From contig DATHMK010000034.1 of the NCBI GenBank assembly GCA_035487155.1, positions 5,166 to 69,165 on the forward strand: a DNA stretch of 64,000 nucleotides, written 5' to 3'. The stretch's first letter is position 1, and the number at the start of each line of letters is the position of its first letter. The notes beneath the pieces were generated by a model. It saw nothing but the letters and a program-made list of their open reading frames with translations, did no database searches and had not been told where the DNA came from. Made by a program: the position numbers and the translations under genes. Shown in pieces: positions 35,488-43,434 of this stretch. The DNA comes from DAIDKA01 sp035487155 (GTDB taxonomy: Bacteria; Pseudomonadota; Gammaproteobacteria; Steroidobacterales; Steroidobacteraceae).

Positions 35488-36309
35488 GCGGCCCAGAACG
35501 CCGTCCAGGGCGCGGCGCGCTTCAAAGCCGCATTGCTGCAGGCGCTGCAGCACCTCTGCCGCAAGGTCCCGACCGCTGCTGAGCGAATTGGGACTGCCCG
35601 TGTAGTGAAACAACGTACCACCCGGCCGCAGCACGCGGGCAAGCTGCTCATAGAAGCTGCGTGCGTACAGCTCCCCGGCGATGCCGAAGCGCGGCGGATC
35701 GTGCAGGATCACATCGAAGCTCGCATCCGCCAGTGTCGTGATATGCCGTTCGATGGGGATGTTCAGCACCTGCAGTACCGCATCGGCCTGCGGCGACCAC
35801 GGATTGAGTTCCCGCAGCCACAGCACCTGGGCACTTTTCTCGCAGGACAGTACCTGCCGGGCGCCCAGCCGCTGGCACCAGGCGGCGAAGTAGCCCAGAC
35901 CCCCGCAGGTATCCAGTACGCGGCGGTGCCGCACGCCCACCAGTTCCACCTTGCGGCGTGCATCCTCGAAGGGCGACTGGCTGGCCGTGGGCAGCATCTT
36001 GATGCCATCGATCTGGAAGGTCGGCGCGCCCCAGGGGGTGGGCACCAGCTTGATCAGCGACCCGGCGTAGACCGCCGCCGGCTCAAAGCCGGTACCGCTC
36101 CAGTAATAGATGGTCCGATCCTTGAGCGCCTCCGGCCAGGGATAGCGGGACTCGCCGCCGCCGAAGCCCGTGTGCAGCACGCCGACCTCGGTCAGCGTCA
36201 GTCCCAGATCCAACGAGCAGCTGCAGCGGGTGGCGCCGTCACGCAGTGCCTGCCTCATCAGCGCCAGAGTTGCAGCGGTCAGCAGCGGTCCGCGACCGGC
36301 GCTGGTCAA
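35464..36309 (-). CDS. Class I SAM-dependent methyltransferase
   Basis: 281 residues. The SAM-binding motif I is Asp-Thr-Cys-Gly-Gly-Leu-Gly-Tyr near 133. The Asp-Pro-Pro-Arg-Phe motif near 202 is typical of enzymes that methylate an amino group of nucleic acid or protein. The N-terminal ~125 residues form a separate domain of unknown function. The TTG start at 36309 overlaps the dsbA stop (TTGA); no in-frame ATG lies before the SAM domain except Met18, so TTG or Met18 is likely. Substrate unknown. The 3' end overlaps tamB by 24 bp. Confidence 0.72.
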   Translation of the reverse strand: MTSAGRGPLLTAATLALMRQALRDGATRCSCSLDLGLTLTEVGVLHTGFGGGESRYPWPEALKDRTIYYWSGTGFEPAAVYAGSLIKLVPTPWGAPTFQIDGIKMLPTASQSPFEDARRKVELVGVRHRRVLDTCGGLGYFAAWCQRLGARQVLSCEKSAQVLWLRELNPWSPQADAVLQVLNIPIERHITTLADASFDVILHDPPRFGIAGELYARSFYEQLARVLRPGGTLFHYTGSPNSLSSGRDLAAEVLQRLQQCGFEARRALDGVLGRSVLKPIR

Positions 36310-36980
36310 TGAGATTCCTTGGCGACCAGATATTTCACAAGTTGCAGCACCTGGTTGGCGCCGCCGGCGCTTTCCGTGTTCAGGCGATACTTGCCGTTCA
36401 CGACAATGGTGGGCGTGGAGTCCACCTGGCCGTGCAGCACGTAGGCATCATCGGCCTTCACCTTCACATCCACCGCGAAGGACTGACTGACCGCAATGAA
36501 CTTATCAACCGGCACGCCCGTGAGCTTGTTGTAGACCCGGGCCGCGTCCTGGATGGTGGGCAGCGGGCTTTTGATGCGATTGGTCTGCGGATCCACGATC
36601 GACAGTTCACCGCTTTTCCAGATGGCATCGAAAATCCCGTCATTGGCGCGATCCGCCACGCCCAGCGCCTCGGCCGTCGCATAGGCGCGCTGTAGCATCG
36701 GCCAGTCCTCCGCCGGATTGAACGAGGCCGGCACCTGGGTGAACACCGCATTGGGGGGCAGTTCGGCTTTCAGCTGCTTGATGACGGGCCGGAACTCGGA
36801 GCAGTGCGGGCAACCGTAGGAGAACACTTCGGTCACTTCCACCTTGCCGGGCGCGACACTGGTGTGCAGGGCCGGCACGATCGGGAAGTAATTGCGGCCC
36901 TCGGTCCAGGTGGTCTGGGCCGACGCCACCAGGGGCAGGGCGCTGGCGATCAGCGTCAACAGGGCAACTCGTCGCATCAT
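36306..36980 (-). CDS. dsbA: Thiol:disulfide interchange protein DsbA
   Basis: 224 residues with a signal peptide (cleavage after Ala-Ser-Ala, 21). The active-site Cys57-Pro-His-Cys60 is the classic DsbA CPHC. The cis-proline loop Val-Asp-Ser-Thr-Pro-Thr lies near 186. It introduces disulfides into periplasmic proteins. Two ATGs open the gene (36980, 36977). It precedes the methyltransferase gene with a 4-bp overlap. Confidence 0.93.
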   Translation of the reverse strand: MMRRVALLTLIASALPLVASAQTTWTEGRNYFPIVPALHTSVAPGKVEVTEVFSYGCPHCSEFRPVIKQLKAELPPNAVFTQVPASFNPAEDWPMLQRAYATAEALGVADRANDGIFDAIWKSGELSIVDPQTNRIKSPLPTIQDAARVYNKLTGVPVDKFIAVSQSFAVDVKVKADDAYVLHGQVDSTPTIVVNGKYRLNTESAGGANQVLQLVKYLVAKESH

Positions 36981-37002
36981 GGGTTGGGTTTCCTAGCGTT
37001 GA

Positions 37003-37719
37003 TCAAAGCGGGCGGGTCCAGGATTTTTCGGTCCATAAGCGAAAGCCGCCCTTGAAGGCATTGGCATTGTTGCCGGCGCGCGCATGGGGCGGCAGCTGCT
37101 TGAGTTTGGCGACATTGCCACCCCCGAGCACGACATAGTCCACCTCGAACGCCGTGCTGAATCGTTCCACGACATCGAACACGGCCCGGCGCCAGCGCTT
37201 CTTGCCCAGTTTGGCAAGACCGGCGGCGCCCACATAGTCCTCATAGGTGCGGTCCTTGCGATAGGGCAGGTGCCCCAGTTCCATGGGCTCGATGATACCG
37301 CCCAGGATCAGCGCTGAACCCAGGCCCGTGCCCAGGCCCAGGAACAGCATGCGGCCGCCCTCGTAGCTGCCGATGGCCTGCATCGCGGCATCATTGATGA
37401 TGCGCACGGGTTTGCCCAGCGCTGCGGCGTAATCGAAACCCACCCAGCCCTTGCCCAGGTGATGTGGTTCGGTGATGGGCCGCCCATGCCACACCACGCC
37501 GGGAAACCCCATGGAAACGACATCAAACTTCCAGCCCTGCACCATGCTGCGCACGGCCTTGACCATCTGCGCGGGGGTCAGATGCGGATTTGCGTCGACG
37601 CGGCGTTCGCTGGCGGCTGCCTCGGGCAAACCGGACAGCAGCGCCTTGACGTGACTGCCGCCGATGTCGATGGCCAGAATGCGCCGCCTGCGGGCCGTCT
37701 TTGCTTTGGGTTTCATCAT
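37003..37719 (-). CDS. ROK-family kinase, polyphosphate glucokinase-like
   Basis: 238 residues, soluble. The ROK phosphate-binding motif Asp-Ile-Gly-Gly-Ser-His-Val-Lys lies near 18-25. Asn-Asp-Ala near 109-111 contains the catalytic Asp. Gly-Leu-Gly-Thr-Gly-Leu-Gly-Ser near 128 is the second glycine loop. The ROK zinc cluster (CxCGxxGC) is missing, as in polyphosphate glucokinases, and Tyr-Glu-Asp-Tyr-Val-Gly near 168 also fits these. It would phosphorylate glucose with polyphosphate or ATP. Its start lies 8 bp from the left end of the integrated element. Confidence 0.85.
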   Translation of the reverse strand: MMKPKAKTARRRRILAIDIGGSHVKALLSGLPEAAASERRVDANPHLTPAQMVKAVRSMVQGWKFDVVSMGFPGVVWHGRPITEPHHLGKGWVGFDYAAALGKPVRIINDAAMQAIGSYEGGRMLFLGLGTGLGSALILGGIIEPMELGHLPYRKDRTYEDYVGAAGLAKLGKKRWRRAVFDVVERFSTAFEVDYVVLGGGNVAKLKQLPPHARAGNNANAFKGGFRLWTEKSWTRPL

Positions 37720-37726
37720 CTTTAAG

Positions 37727-37743
37727 TGGTGCCCGGAGCCGGA
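37727..37743. repeat. Left attachment site (copy of the tRNA-Leu 3' end)
   Basis: The sequence TGGTGCCCGGAGCCGGA matches the tRNA-Leu 3' end at 49727-49743 exactly. Bases on both sides differ, and no tRNA body follows, so it marks the far boundary of the element. Confidence 0.88.
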
Positions 37744-37806
37744 CTCTAATTACCGGCCTAACCTATTGATGTAGATAGATAATTATCGCTGGCTACATGG
37801 GGTCAA

Positions 37807-37825
37807 TACCCGCACTTGTACCCGC
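37807..37825 (+). repeat. TACCCGC pair with 12-bp period, left end of the element
   Basis: TACCCGC occurs at 37807-37813 and again at 37819-37825, 5 bases between. An equivalent pair lies near the integrase (49595-49613). The position 64 bp inside the left att site fits an arm-type integrase-binding site. Confidence 0.65.
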
Positions 37826-37864
37826 AAACGCGGCCACATCGCGGGTGCCAGTCCCGATCTGCCA

Positions 37865-39370
37865 TCAATGCAGCGCACCGTCAGCCTGGGACACGGTCAG
37901 TTTACGCTGTAGCGCCCCATTTATGCCGCCCGCTAGGCTGTTGGGGTCAGTCGCCTGGGACTGAACGAAGATGTCCCCAGTGACGTTGTTCACCATGCCC
38001 ACGGGTTTCTTGCTGGCAGTCGTGGTGCCAGGGGCGTCCTTCTTGGGCAGACCAGCCAGTGGCGTCGCTATTGCGCCCGTATGGGCCTTCAGTGCGTCGG
38101 GGTTGGGCGATGCCCCCGGGACCTGCGTGGCGGGCGCAGCGGTCGCCTTAACGCGCGCATTGATGGCCTGAACGGTCTTGTACCAGTCCGGGTCCGCCTT
38201 ATCGCCACCCAAGGCCGCGTGCTGTTGCGCCAGGATCGCGGCCAGCGGGTCAGCGCTGCCAGGCCCCAACTGGTCAGGACCATTGCCGGTCTTCGCAATC
38301 AGGCCCGTGGGCAGATGGTACTTGTGTTCCGCCGCGCTGATTTCCCGCAGCACCGTCTGGTCACGCGCGCGGCCGCTGTTGTGCAGCCGGGCAAGGTCGC
38401 CCAGGCCGCCCACGATCTTCTCCGTAGTGGCGACGGGGTGCAGGAAGTCATCAATGAACCTGAATACGTCCGCCACAGCCTGGGCGAATTCCGTCAGGGC
38501 GGTGATGGCGCGCTTGGGACCGTCACTGGCAACCCACGCGGCGATGTCATTGATGCCGTTGCCGATGCCGCCCTGGTGCCCCGTCAGGAAGGTGCTGATG
38601 GCGTTGAACAGACCTTCTATCGCGGGCTCCACGGCTGTCAGGATTTTCGTGGCCCACGCTTCCACGCGGTCCTTCAACGTATCAAACGCAACGGCCAGAC
38701 GCTGCGCCGCTGCCGTATCTGCGCCGCTGATTTGCGGGATGGACTGCGCGCGGCGGTAGAACGCTTCCAACTGCTCTGGGCCCTGTGTGACCGCGTTCGC
38801 GATGCCACCGTGCAGTCCCAACTTCTGGGTCCAATTGAACTTGTCTTCACCGCTCATGCCCTGGAGTGTCTTAGCCACATCCAATAGAATGGCGTGAAAG
38901 TCTCGCATCTTGCCGGTAGCGGCGCCAGTATCAACGCCCAAACGTAGAAAATTGGTCAGCTGTTCATCCCAGCCGAATCCACGCTGATAATCGAAAATCG
39001 ATTTCTGCAAACCTTGAATGGTCCCGGTTGCGTCTTCAGCCTTGCCGCCGGCAAACTCCGCGATATTGCCCCAGTCGCGCAATTCGGCTGCGGACTCGCC
39101 TACGTTGCGCGAGTCAATGCCCAGCTGGCGGGTGGCTTCATTCAGCTGTCCGAACAGCCCCACTACATCCTTCACGCCACCGACCACCAGGAACAGGCTA
39201 ACGAATTCAGCCGCCACCCGTTGCAAGGCGCTGACCATTTCACCGGCGCTGTAGCTGATCTGATCCTGGACGGTCTTAACTTCGGCGGCAGCGGACGCAG
39301 CGCCTTTGTTGAACTGCTTTGGATCTAGCCCCAACTCCAGGACCAGGTGGTCAATGATTGTGGTGGCCAC
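37865..39370 (-). CDS. Phage tail tape-measure-like protein
   Basis: 501 residues. The N-terminus (Leu-Val-Leu-Glu-Leu-Gly-Leu-Asp-Pro-Lys-Gln-Phe near 9-20, followed by a long coiled-coil-prone section) is typical of tape-measure/minor tail proteins. A hydrophobic segment lies at about 53-72. The middle contains Ile-Ile-Asp-like and Thr-Leu-Lys-Asp-Arg-Val-Glu helices. The C-terminal ~150 residues are low-complexity Ala/Pro/Gly. At 501 residues it is short for a tape measure. It is the last gene of the minus-strand block, ending 122 bp from the left att site. Confidence 0.65.
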   Translation of the reverse strand: MATTIIDHLVLELGLDPKQFNKGAASAAAEVKTVQDQISYSAGEMVSALQRVAAEFVSLFLVVGGVKDVVGLFGQLNEATRQLGIDSRNVGESAAELRDWGNIAEFAGGKAEDATGTIQGLQKSIFDYQRGFGWDEQLTNFLRLGVDTGAATGKMRDFHAILLDVAKTLQGMSGEDKFNWTQKLGLHGGIANAVTQGPEQLEAFYRRAQSIPQISGADTAAAQRLAVAFDTLKDRVEAWATKILTAVEPAIEGLFNAISTFLTGHQGGIGNGINDIAAWVASDGPKRAITALTEFAQAVADVFRFIDDFLHPVATTEKIVGGLGDLARLHNSGRARDQTVLREISAAEHKYHLPTGLIAKTGNGPDQLGPGSADPLAAILAQQHAALGGDKADPDWYKTVQAINARVKATAAPATQVPGASPNPDALKAHTGAIATPLAGLPKKDAPGTTTASKKPVGMVNNVTGDIFVQSQATDPNSLAGGINGALQRKLTVSQADGALH

Positions 39371-39372
39371 GA

Positions 39373-39573
39373 CTACGCGGCTGCCTGGACGGCCGGTGCG
39401 GCCTTGCGGTCCTGCTTAATGGTCCGGTGCCGGATGGGCGGGCTGTTGTCTGGTATCTCCGGGTCCGAGAATTCACCCAGCTCAGTTGGCCATGGCCGCG
39501 TGGGGTTGCACGCCTGCCAGGCGTACAGGACCGCGTTGTCTGGTCGGACCTGGGAATGCTTCGGCGGAGACAT
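39373..39573 (-). CDS. Small phage protein of unknown function
   Basis: 66 residues starting Met-Ser-Pro-Pro-Lys-His. Contains Val-Leu-Tyr-Ala-Trp-Gln-Ala-Cys-Asn-Pro and an acidic middle. No family recognised. It sits 2 bp after the DUF2213 stop and ends 2 bp before the tape-measure start, which supports a real gene. A GTG at 39603 would add ten residues but would overlap the upstream gene. Confidence 0.5.
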   Translation of the reverse strand: MSPPKHSQVRPDNAVLYAWQACNPTRPWPTELGEFSDPEIPDNSPPIRHRTIKQDRKAAPAVQAAA

Positions 39574-39575
39574 CG

Positions 39576-40202
39576 TTATCTCAGGCGCCCATAACCGGGA
39601 CACAGGCGCTCCATGGCCACGTGGTACGGGAGCGCATCGGAAATGGTGGCGCCCTGGACCCGTCCAGTCTCAACCAGGGCCACGTGGTTGAATTCGATGG
39701 ATCGCATGACCCCATCAAAATGCTCGCCCGCTGGTGTGCGGCCATTGGTCATGTCGGGCACATACGAATATCCGCAGCTCAGATCGCGCTGCGCGTTCGT
39801 TTCAATCAGCGTGATGGCGGTCGAATCCCAAACAGTGACGGTGGCGTAAATGCGCTTACCGTCCCACCGGGCATCGGAGACCGTGCCAATGATGCGCTGC
39901 TGCTGTGGGTTCGCGGCTGACACGGCGATGTGATCCAGCATCAGGGGCTGCCCGTTCAGTTTCGGCATCGCGGCCTTCAGCGCCTTCGGGTCACGGTACA
40001 GCTGATAGATTTTCTGCGGGTCTAGGCCTAACGCCTCGCATCCTGGAATTTCCCGGCCGACGTAGGGGCACACGGTTGCGGCAGTGACCAGGCATTCTGT
40101 TGCCGTCAGTCGCCCCGCGCTGTCCACGCTTCGCCGGTCAAACGCCCAGCCGCGCTGGGGCAGTTCCACTTCAATCTGGTCAGCGCGCCGCATGTTGTTC
40201 AC
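39576..40202 (-). CDS. DUF2213 phage protein, probably shortened
   Basis: 208 residues. The family pattern is visible in Leu-Thr-Ala-Thr-Glu-Cys-Leu-Val near 31, Gln-Pro-Leu-Met-Leu-Asp-His near 84, Arg-Asp-Leu-Ser-Cys-Gly-Tyr near 138 and His-Val-Ala-Leu-Val-Glu-Thr-Gly-Arg near 172. DUF2213 proteins accompany phage head genes and are thought to be prohead-protease/scaffold relatives, usually 300-400 residues. This copy stops right after the protease-like core and lacks a scaffold-like tail. No capsid gene follows. Overlaps the upstream gene stop by 4 bp. Confidence 0.72.
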   Translation of the reverse strand: MNNMRRADQIEVELPQRGWAFDRRSVDSAGRLTATECLVTAATVCPYVGREIPGCEALGLDPQKIYQLYRDPKALKAAMPKLNGQPLMLDHIAVSAANPQQQRIIGTVSDARWDGKRIYATVTVWDSTAITLIETNAQRDLSCGYSYVPDMTNGRTPAGEHFDGVMRSIEFNHVALVETGRVQGATISDALPYHVAMERLCPGYGRLR

Positions 40203-40603
40203 CGCATGCGCCCCGTGGTTTTAAGCGTCACGCCATCGTCTTCGCGGTCATGGACGAATGTCTTGCCGCCACCGCCCAGGCGTGAATATCCAGGGATGAT
40301 GCTGTCCATCGTCGGCGTGCCGGGACGCAGGACTTTCGGCGTTCCTGATGTGTGCGGCGGGTCATCTTCCCCAAGGGCTTCTTCTTGCTGCGGGCTCCCC
40401 TCCAGCATGATTTCCTTGGAACTGGCAACGTTGCCAAAACCGGCAGCGCGGTGCGCGCGCAGCTCAGCGGAATGACGGTTCCAAGTCTCGGACGGGTGTT
40501 CAGCCGCGTGTCCCGCAGCGTGCGCGGCGCTCAGCTTGGCATGCCGATCTTTCACAAGGCGCCCCAGCTCATCGTCAGCAAAATCCACAATTGATCGTTT
40601 CAC
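40199..40603 (-). CDS. Hypothetical protein of the element
   Basis: 134 residues from GTG 40603, which has GGAGAG five bases upstream; the frame is open further to 40633 without a ribosome site. The N-terminal half is helical and rich in His/Ala/Arg (Ala-Ala-His-Ala-Ala-Gly-His-Ala-Ala-Glu-His near 30-40). The C-terminal half is Gly/Pro/Asp-rich. No family recognised. It is in the position where a prophage late operon would resume after the terminase. Confidence 0.6.
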   Translation of the reverse strand: MKRSIVDFADDELGRLVKDRHAKLSAAHAAGHAAEHPSETWNRHSAELRAHRAAGFGNVASSKEIMLEGSPQQEEALGEDDPPHTSGTPKVLRPGTPTMDSIIPGYSRLGGGGKTFVHDREDDGVTLKTTGRMR

Positions 40604-40632
40604 GGTCACTCTCCAATTCTTGATAGAGGGCA

Positions 40633-40677
40633 TTCAGCGCGGTGGCGGTGAAACTCGCGGGCCGCCACCGCGCTGAA
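40633..40677. repeat. 16-bp perfect inverted repeat (large hairpin)
   Basis: Bases 40633-40648 (core CAGCGCGGTGGCGG) pair with 40662-40677, leaving a 13-base loop. It lies 30 bp upstream of the GTG of the gene at 40603 and on the other side of a likely plus-strand promoter. No T-run follows on either strand, so it is not a standard terminator. It may separate transcription of the cassette from the late-type genes. Confidence 0.6.
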
Positions 40678-40719
40678 ATGCCGCCGGGTTACGAGGCCGG
40701 CCAGGTCTTGCGACCCACG

Positions 40720-40755
40720 TTGACAAGCGTATTTCTAATACACCATTATTGTCAA
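40720..40755 (+). promoter_or_regulatory. Promoter of the plus-strand cassette, flanked by TTGACAA/TTGTCAA
   Basis: A consensus -35 TTGACA (40720-40725) is followed after 18 bp by CATTAT (40744-40749) in a markedly AT-rich patch, 39 bp before the ATG at 40788. The heptamers TTGACAA (40720) and TTGTCAA (40749-40755) form an inverted pair around it. They could be an operator dyad or overlapping divergent -35 boxes. Confidence 0.55.
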
Positions 40756-40787
40756 ACGATTATCTATCGATCCGGTCTTTCTAATAG

Positions 40788-40988
40788 ATGGGCGCTACAG
40801 TGAAGAAATTACCAGAACGGGCAGCAGCGCTGCACAAGGGCACCAGCACATACACGGGGAACCCGTGTCGGCGCTGCGGGGGCACACTTCGCTATTCAAG
40901 CAATGGCGGATGTTTTTCCTGCACCAATTGGCGCGCGCGTGGATTTCGCGAGTTTCCGAATTTAGTCATAGAGGCAGTCACACGATGA
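40788..40988 (+). CDS. Small zinc-ribbon protein
   Basis: 66 residues. Two CxxC knuckles (Cys-Arg-Arg-Cys near 27-30 and Cys-Phe-Ser-Cys near 42-45) are separated by Arg-Tyr-Ser-Ser-Asn-Gly-Gly. The Tyr-Thr-Gly-Asn-Pro-Cys lead-in and Ser-Asn-Gly-Gly-Cys pattern resemble the small zinc modules found next to HNH endonucleases in phages, but the nuclease part is absent. Its strand is opposite to the surrounding terminase and late-type genes. The stop overlaps the next ATG by 4 bp. Confidence 0.65.
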   Translation: MGATVKKLPERAAALHKGTSTYTGNPCRRCGGTLRYSSNGGCFSCTNWRARGFREFPNLVIEAVTR

Positions 40989-41665
40989 ACACCAACACCG
41001 ACCCCCTTATTGAATTGCGAGCTGATGGCCACGTGGCCACGCTGACCTTCACAGTCAGCGAAACGAGCAAACTTGCGCGCAAGTTCGTCGCGGAGCTGGC
41101 CGCGCTCTTGACCGCCGGCCCGAAGAAACCCTTGATTTGCACCACGGACCGCAGCGTCCTGGCCGTGTACAAGTCCGGTCTGGCCCATGTGGAGCTGCAT
41201 AACGAAAGCGGGATGCCGTTTCGCTGCGGCAAGAAGTTCGCTGATGCCAAGGGTAGCGGCACCATCCAATTCACGACCGATGCCGACGCGATCCCGCACG
41301 GTGGCGCCTGGGCCGACAAACGCACGCCTGAGAGCGTTTATCGTCATGAGTTGCCGGTGTTCAACGCTGAAGCTGTGACTCGCGCACTGACGGACCTTGT
41401 GGAGTCCTGGGAGACCAGCGGCGACCTGGTAGACCCGATATCGTTCGAACAACAGCGCGCGGAGTATCGCGCCAGCCTGCCCAAACTCCCCACGGAAGAT
41501 GAGCAGGTTGCCGCGATGGCCCAGACGCCTATTGCGGATCTTGACCCCATGAACCCGGTGCGCTTTATTCCCGGCTTTTTGGCTAAGGTCCGGGCCTACC
41601 GAAAAGCGCACGGGCTCGATGCCACGCAAATCAAGGACCAGCGCGTGAATCGCGCACGCCCCTAA
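40985..41665 (+). CDS. Hypothetical protein of the element's plus-strand cassette
   Basis: 226 residues, soluble and mildly acidic. No recognised motif. The first 100 residues form alternating strands and a helix around Lys-Leu-Ala-Arg-Lys-Phe-Val-Ala-Glu-Leu. A C-terminal Pro-Gly-Phe-Leu-Ala-Lys-Val-Arg-Ala-Tyr-Arg-Lys-Ala-His-Gly resembles a small DNA-binding-like helix. Translationally coupled to the zinc-ribbon gene. Its last 4 bp overlap the convergent large terminase gene. Confidence 0.6.
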   Translation: MNTNTDPLIELRADGHVATLTFTVSETSKLARKFVAELAALLTAGPKKPLICTTDRSVLAVYKSGLAHVELHNESGMPFRCGKKFADAKGSGTIQFTTDADAIPHGGAWADKRTPESVYRHELPVFNAEAVTRALTDLVESWETSGDLVDPISFEQQRAEYRASLPKLPTEDEQVAAMAQTPIADLDPMNPVRFIPGFLAKVRAYRKAHGLDATQIKDQRVNRARP

Positions 41666-43434
41666 AGCTGCGCCAACAGTTCTGGGCTCCAGGACAGCGG
41701 CATGTTGCGCGGTGCCAGCGCCATCATCACTGCATCTGCAGCGTTGGGGCTGGCACCGTCGCCGTACTTATCGACATAGAGTTTTTGCCCGCGCCACTCA
41801 CTGGTGATCTGTGCCAGTTCCTGCAGCAGCTGGTTGTGCGTCGGATTTTTCGATGAGAACGATACGATGTCACGTTCTTCGTACCGATAGCCCGGCACCG
41901 TCACAGCGTTGAAAGTTATCTCCAGGCGCCGCGCCAGGTCATCGTAACCCTGGCTTTTACGGTTCGGCAGGATATCTTCAATCTTGTCCTTGGACCCTGG
42001 GCGGTACCGCCTAGACTTAAATTCAGGGGACGCACTGGCTTTGAATGGGTCGAAGGTGATGCGTGATTTCTTATCCGCCTTGCGCCGCTCCGCGATCTGC
42101 TGAAATGTCCCTTCAAGGCCTGCGCCCACGCCTACCGCATCACCCGTGAATGCTTCCATGCCGTACTGGTCGGCCAGGCGTACAGCTTTCTCACACTCGC
42201 GGAACTGGTCTACCGACGAAGGCCATATTTCCACGTGCTCAATGAGCAGGCCACCATGGATGACCGCGAAGGCGTTGGCATCATCGCCGCCAGCACCGAC
42301 ATCCAGGCCACCGTAGCGCCGACCAACGGGCGTAATTTTCAGCTTGATGTGGGCGTCCGTTGCAGCATCCAGCCACGCCTGCTTAATCATCTGGTCAGCG
42401 TTGCCGGCCAGGAAGTCACAGCCGTACTCACGGTCAAACTTGCGCTGCCCATCGGCCGCGATCATTTTCCCCGCCCACTCTGGCGTCTTCTTCGGGTCAT
42501 CAAACCAGCGATAGAAGAACACACGATTCTTGCCGTCCATGGCGCGACGCGCGAAGGGGTTGGATGTGCCGTTGACGCTGCTGATGTACCACTTGCACGG
42601 TGTGGTTGCCATCAGCGCTTCATCGATCTTGTCCGGGTGGAGTAGGTGGGCGTACTCATCCAGCAACGCGATGCTGGCACGCTCACCGCGCCCGATTGCT
42701 TCACCGGCCTGGCCGAACAGCACGGAGCCGTTGGGCCACCACAGCCGCATGTAGAGATTGCCGCCCTTGGGCGTCCATCCGCCGCGCAGCTCAGGCGGTA
42801 GATACTCCAGGAACATCCGACATTTCCCAAAGAGGGTGTTGGCGTTGGTGCCGCTCTGGTCAATCTTCGATTCCAGCTGCGAACCAATGAGGCACGTAAA
42901 GCCGTCTTCGAATATCGCCAGCGCCACCACGATGCAGCACGCCAGCCACGATGCGCCGCTGTCCCGGCTTTTCACCAGCGTCAGCGATTCACCCGTGTGG
43001 TAGGAGTCCAGGAACGCTTCGGCCAGCTCCCACTGCTTCTTGTAGAGCTTGAAGGGGATCAGCTTGGCATCGCGTAGGCGAGGGTCGAAGGTCAGCGCCC
43101 AGTCATCAATGAACTGTGGGATGTGTTTGCTGTAGTAGGTGAGCAGCCCCGGGAAGCGCTTGCCTGCATCGGCCCTGGCCCACGCAATGCGCCTGTCACG
43201 TTCCCGCAGCGCCTTGGGCTCTTGCATGAAGGCCACTGCCTGGGCGCGTGTCTCATCGTCCACGCTGGCCAGCAGCCCAGCCCGTGCGCTGCTGGTGGTG
43301 AGCCGTTCGCACTCCAGGGCGACTTCGGCGTAGCGGGGTAGTGCGGTCATCGCCTGGTAGATGGCTTCAGCAGCAACGTCTGCAGGGTTGCGCCCGGTCA
43401 GCTTGTCGCGCAGTCGGGTCAGCAAGGTGCTCAT
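41662..43434 (-). CDS. terL: Phage terminase large subunit
   Basis: 590 residues. The ATPase half has a Walker-A-like Lys-Ser-Arg-Asp-Ser-Gly-Ala-Ser at 155-162 and Walker B Leu-Leu-Asp259-Glu260. The nuclease half begins with Gly-Gly-Leu-Asp378-Val-Gly-Ala-Gly-Gly-Asp-Asp, the first metal-binding acid of the RNase-H-like fold. A late Asp in Ala-Ala-Asp-Ala-Val-Met near 572 is the last. It looks intact and would translocate and cut DNA during packaging. Its start overlaps the small terminase stop by 4 bp. A complete TerL without any capsid gene nearby is the oddity. Confidence 0.9.
   Translation of the reverse strand: MSTLLTRLRDKLTGRNPADVAAEAIYQAMTALPRYAEVALECERLTTSSARAGLLASVDDETRAQAVAFMQEPKALRERDRRIAWARADAGKRFPGLLTYYSKHIPQFIDDWALTFDPRLRDAKLIPFKLYKKQWELAEAFLDSYHTGESLTLVKSRDSGASWLACCIVVALAIFEDGFTCLIGSQLESKIDQSGTNANTLFGKCRMFLEYLPPELRGGWTPKGGNLYMRLWWPNGSVLFGQAGEAIGRGERASIALLDEYAHLLHPDKIDEALMATTPCKWYISSVNGTSNPFARRAMDGKNRVFFYRWFDDPKKTPEWAGKMIAADGQRKFDREYGCDFLAGNADQMIKQAWLDAATDAHIKLKITPVGRRYGGLDVGAGGDDANAFAVIHGGLLIEHVEIWPSSVDQFRECEKAVRLADQYGMEAFTGDAVGVGAGLEGTFQQIAERRKADKKSRITFDPFKASASPEFKSRRYRPGSKDKIEDILPNRKSQGYDDLARRLEITFNAVTVPGYRYEERDIVSFSSKNPTHNQLLQELAQITSEWRGQKLYVDKYGDGASPNAADAVMMALAPRNMPLSWSPELLAQL

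Noticed and set aside
37727..37743. Possible tRNA remnant or second tRNA gene
   Set aside because: Only 17 bp match the tRNA-Leu 3' end. There is no anticodon arm or 5' acceptor strand, so it is an att site.
40633..40677. Large hairpin read as an intrinsic terminator
   Set aside because: No T-run follows on either strand, and no gene ends just before it. Kept only as an inverted repeat.
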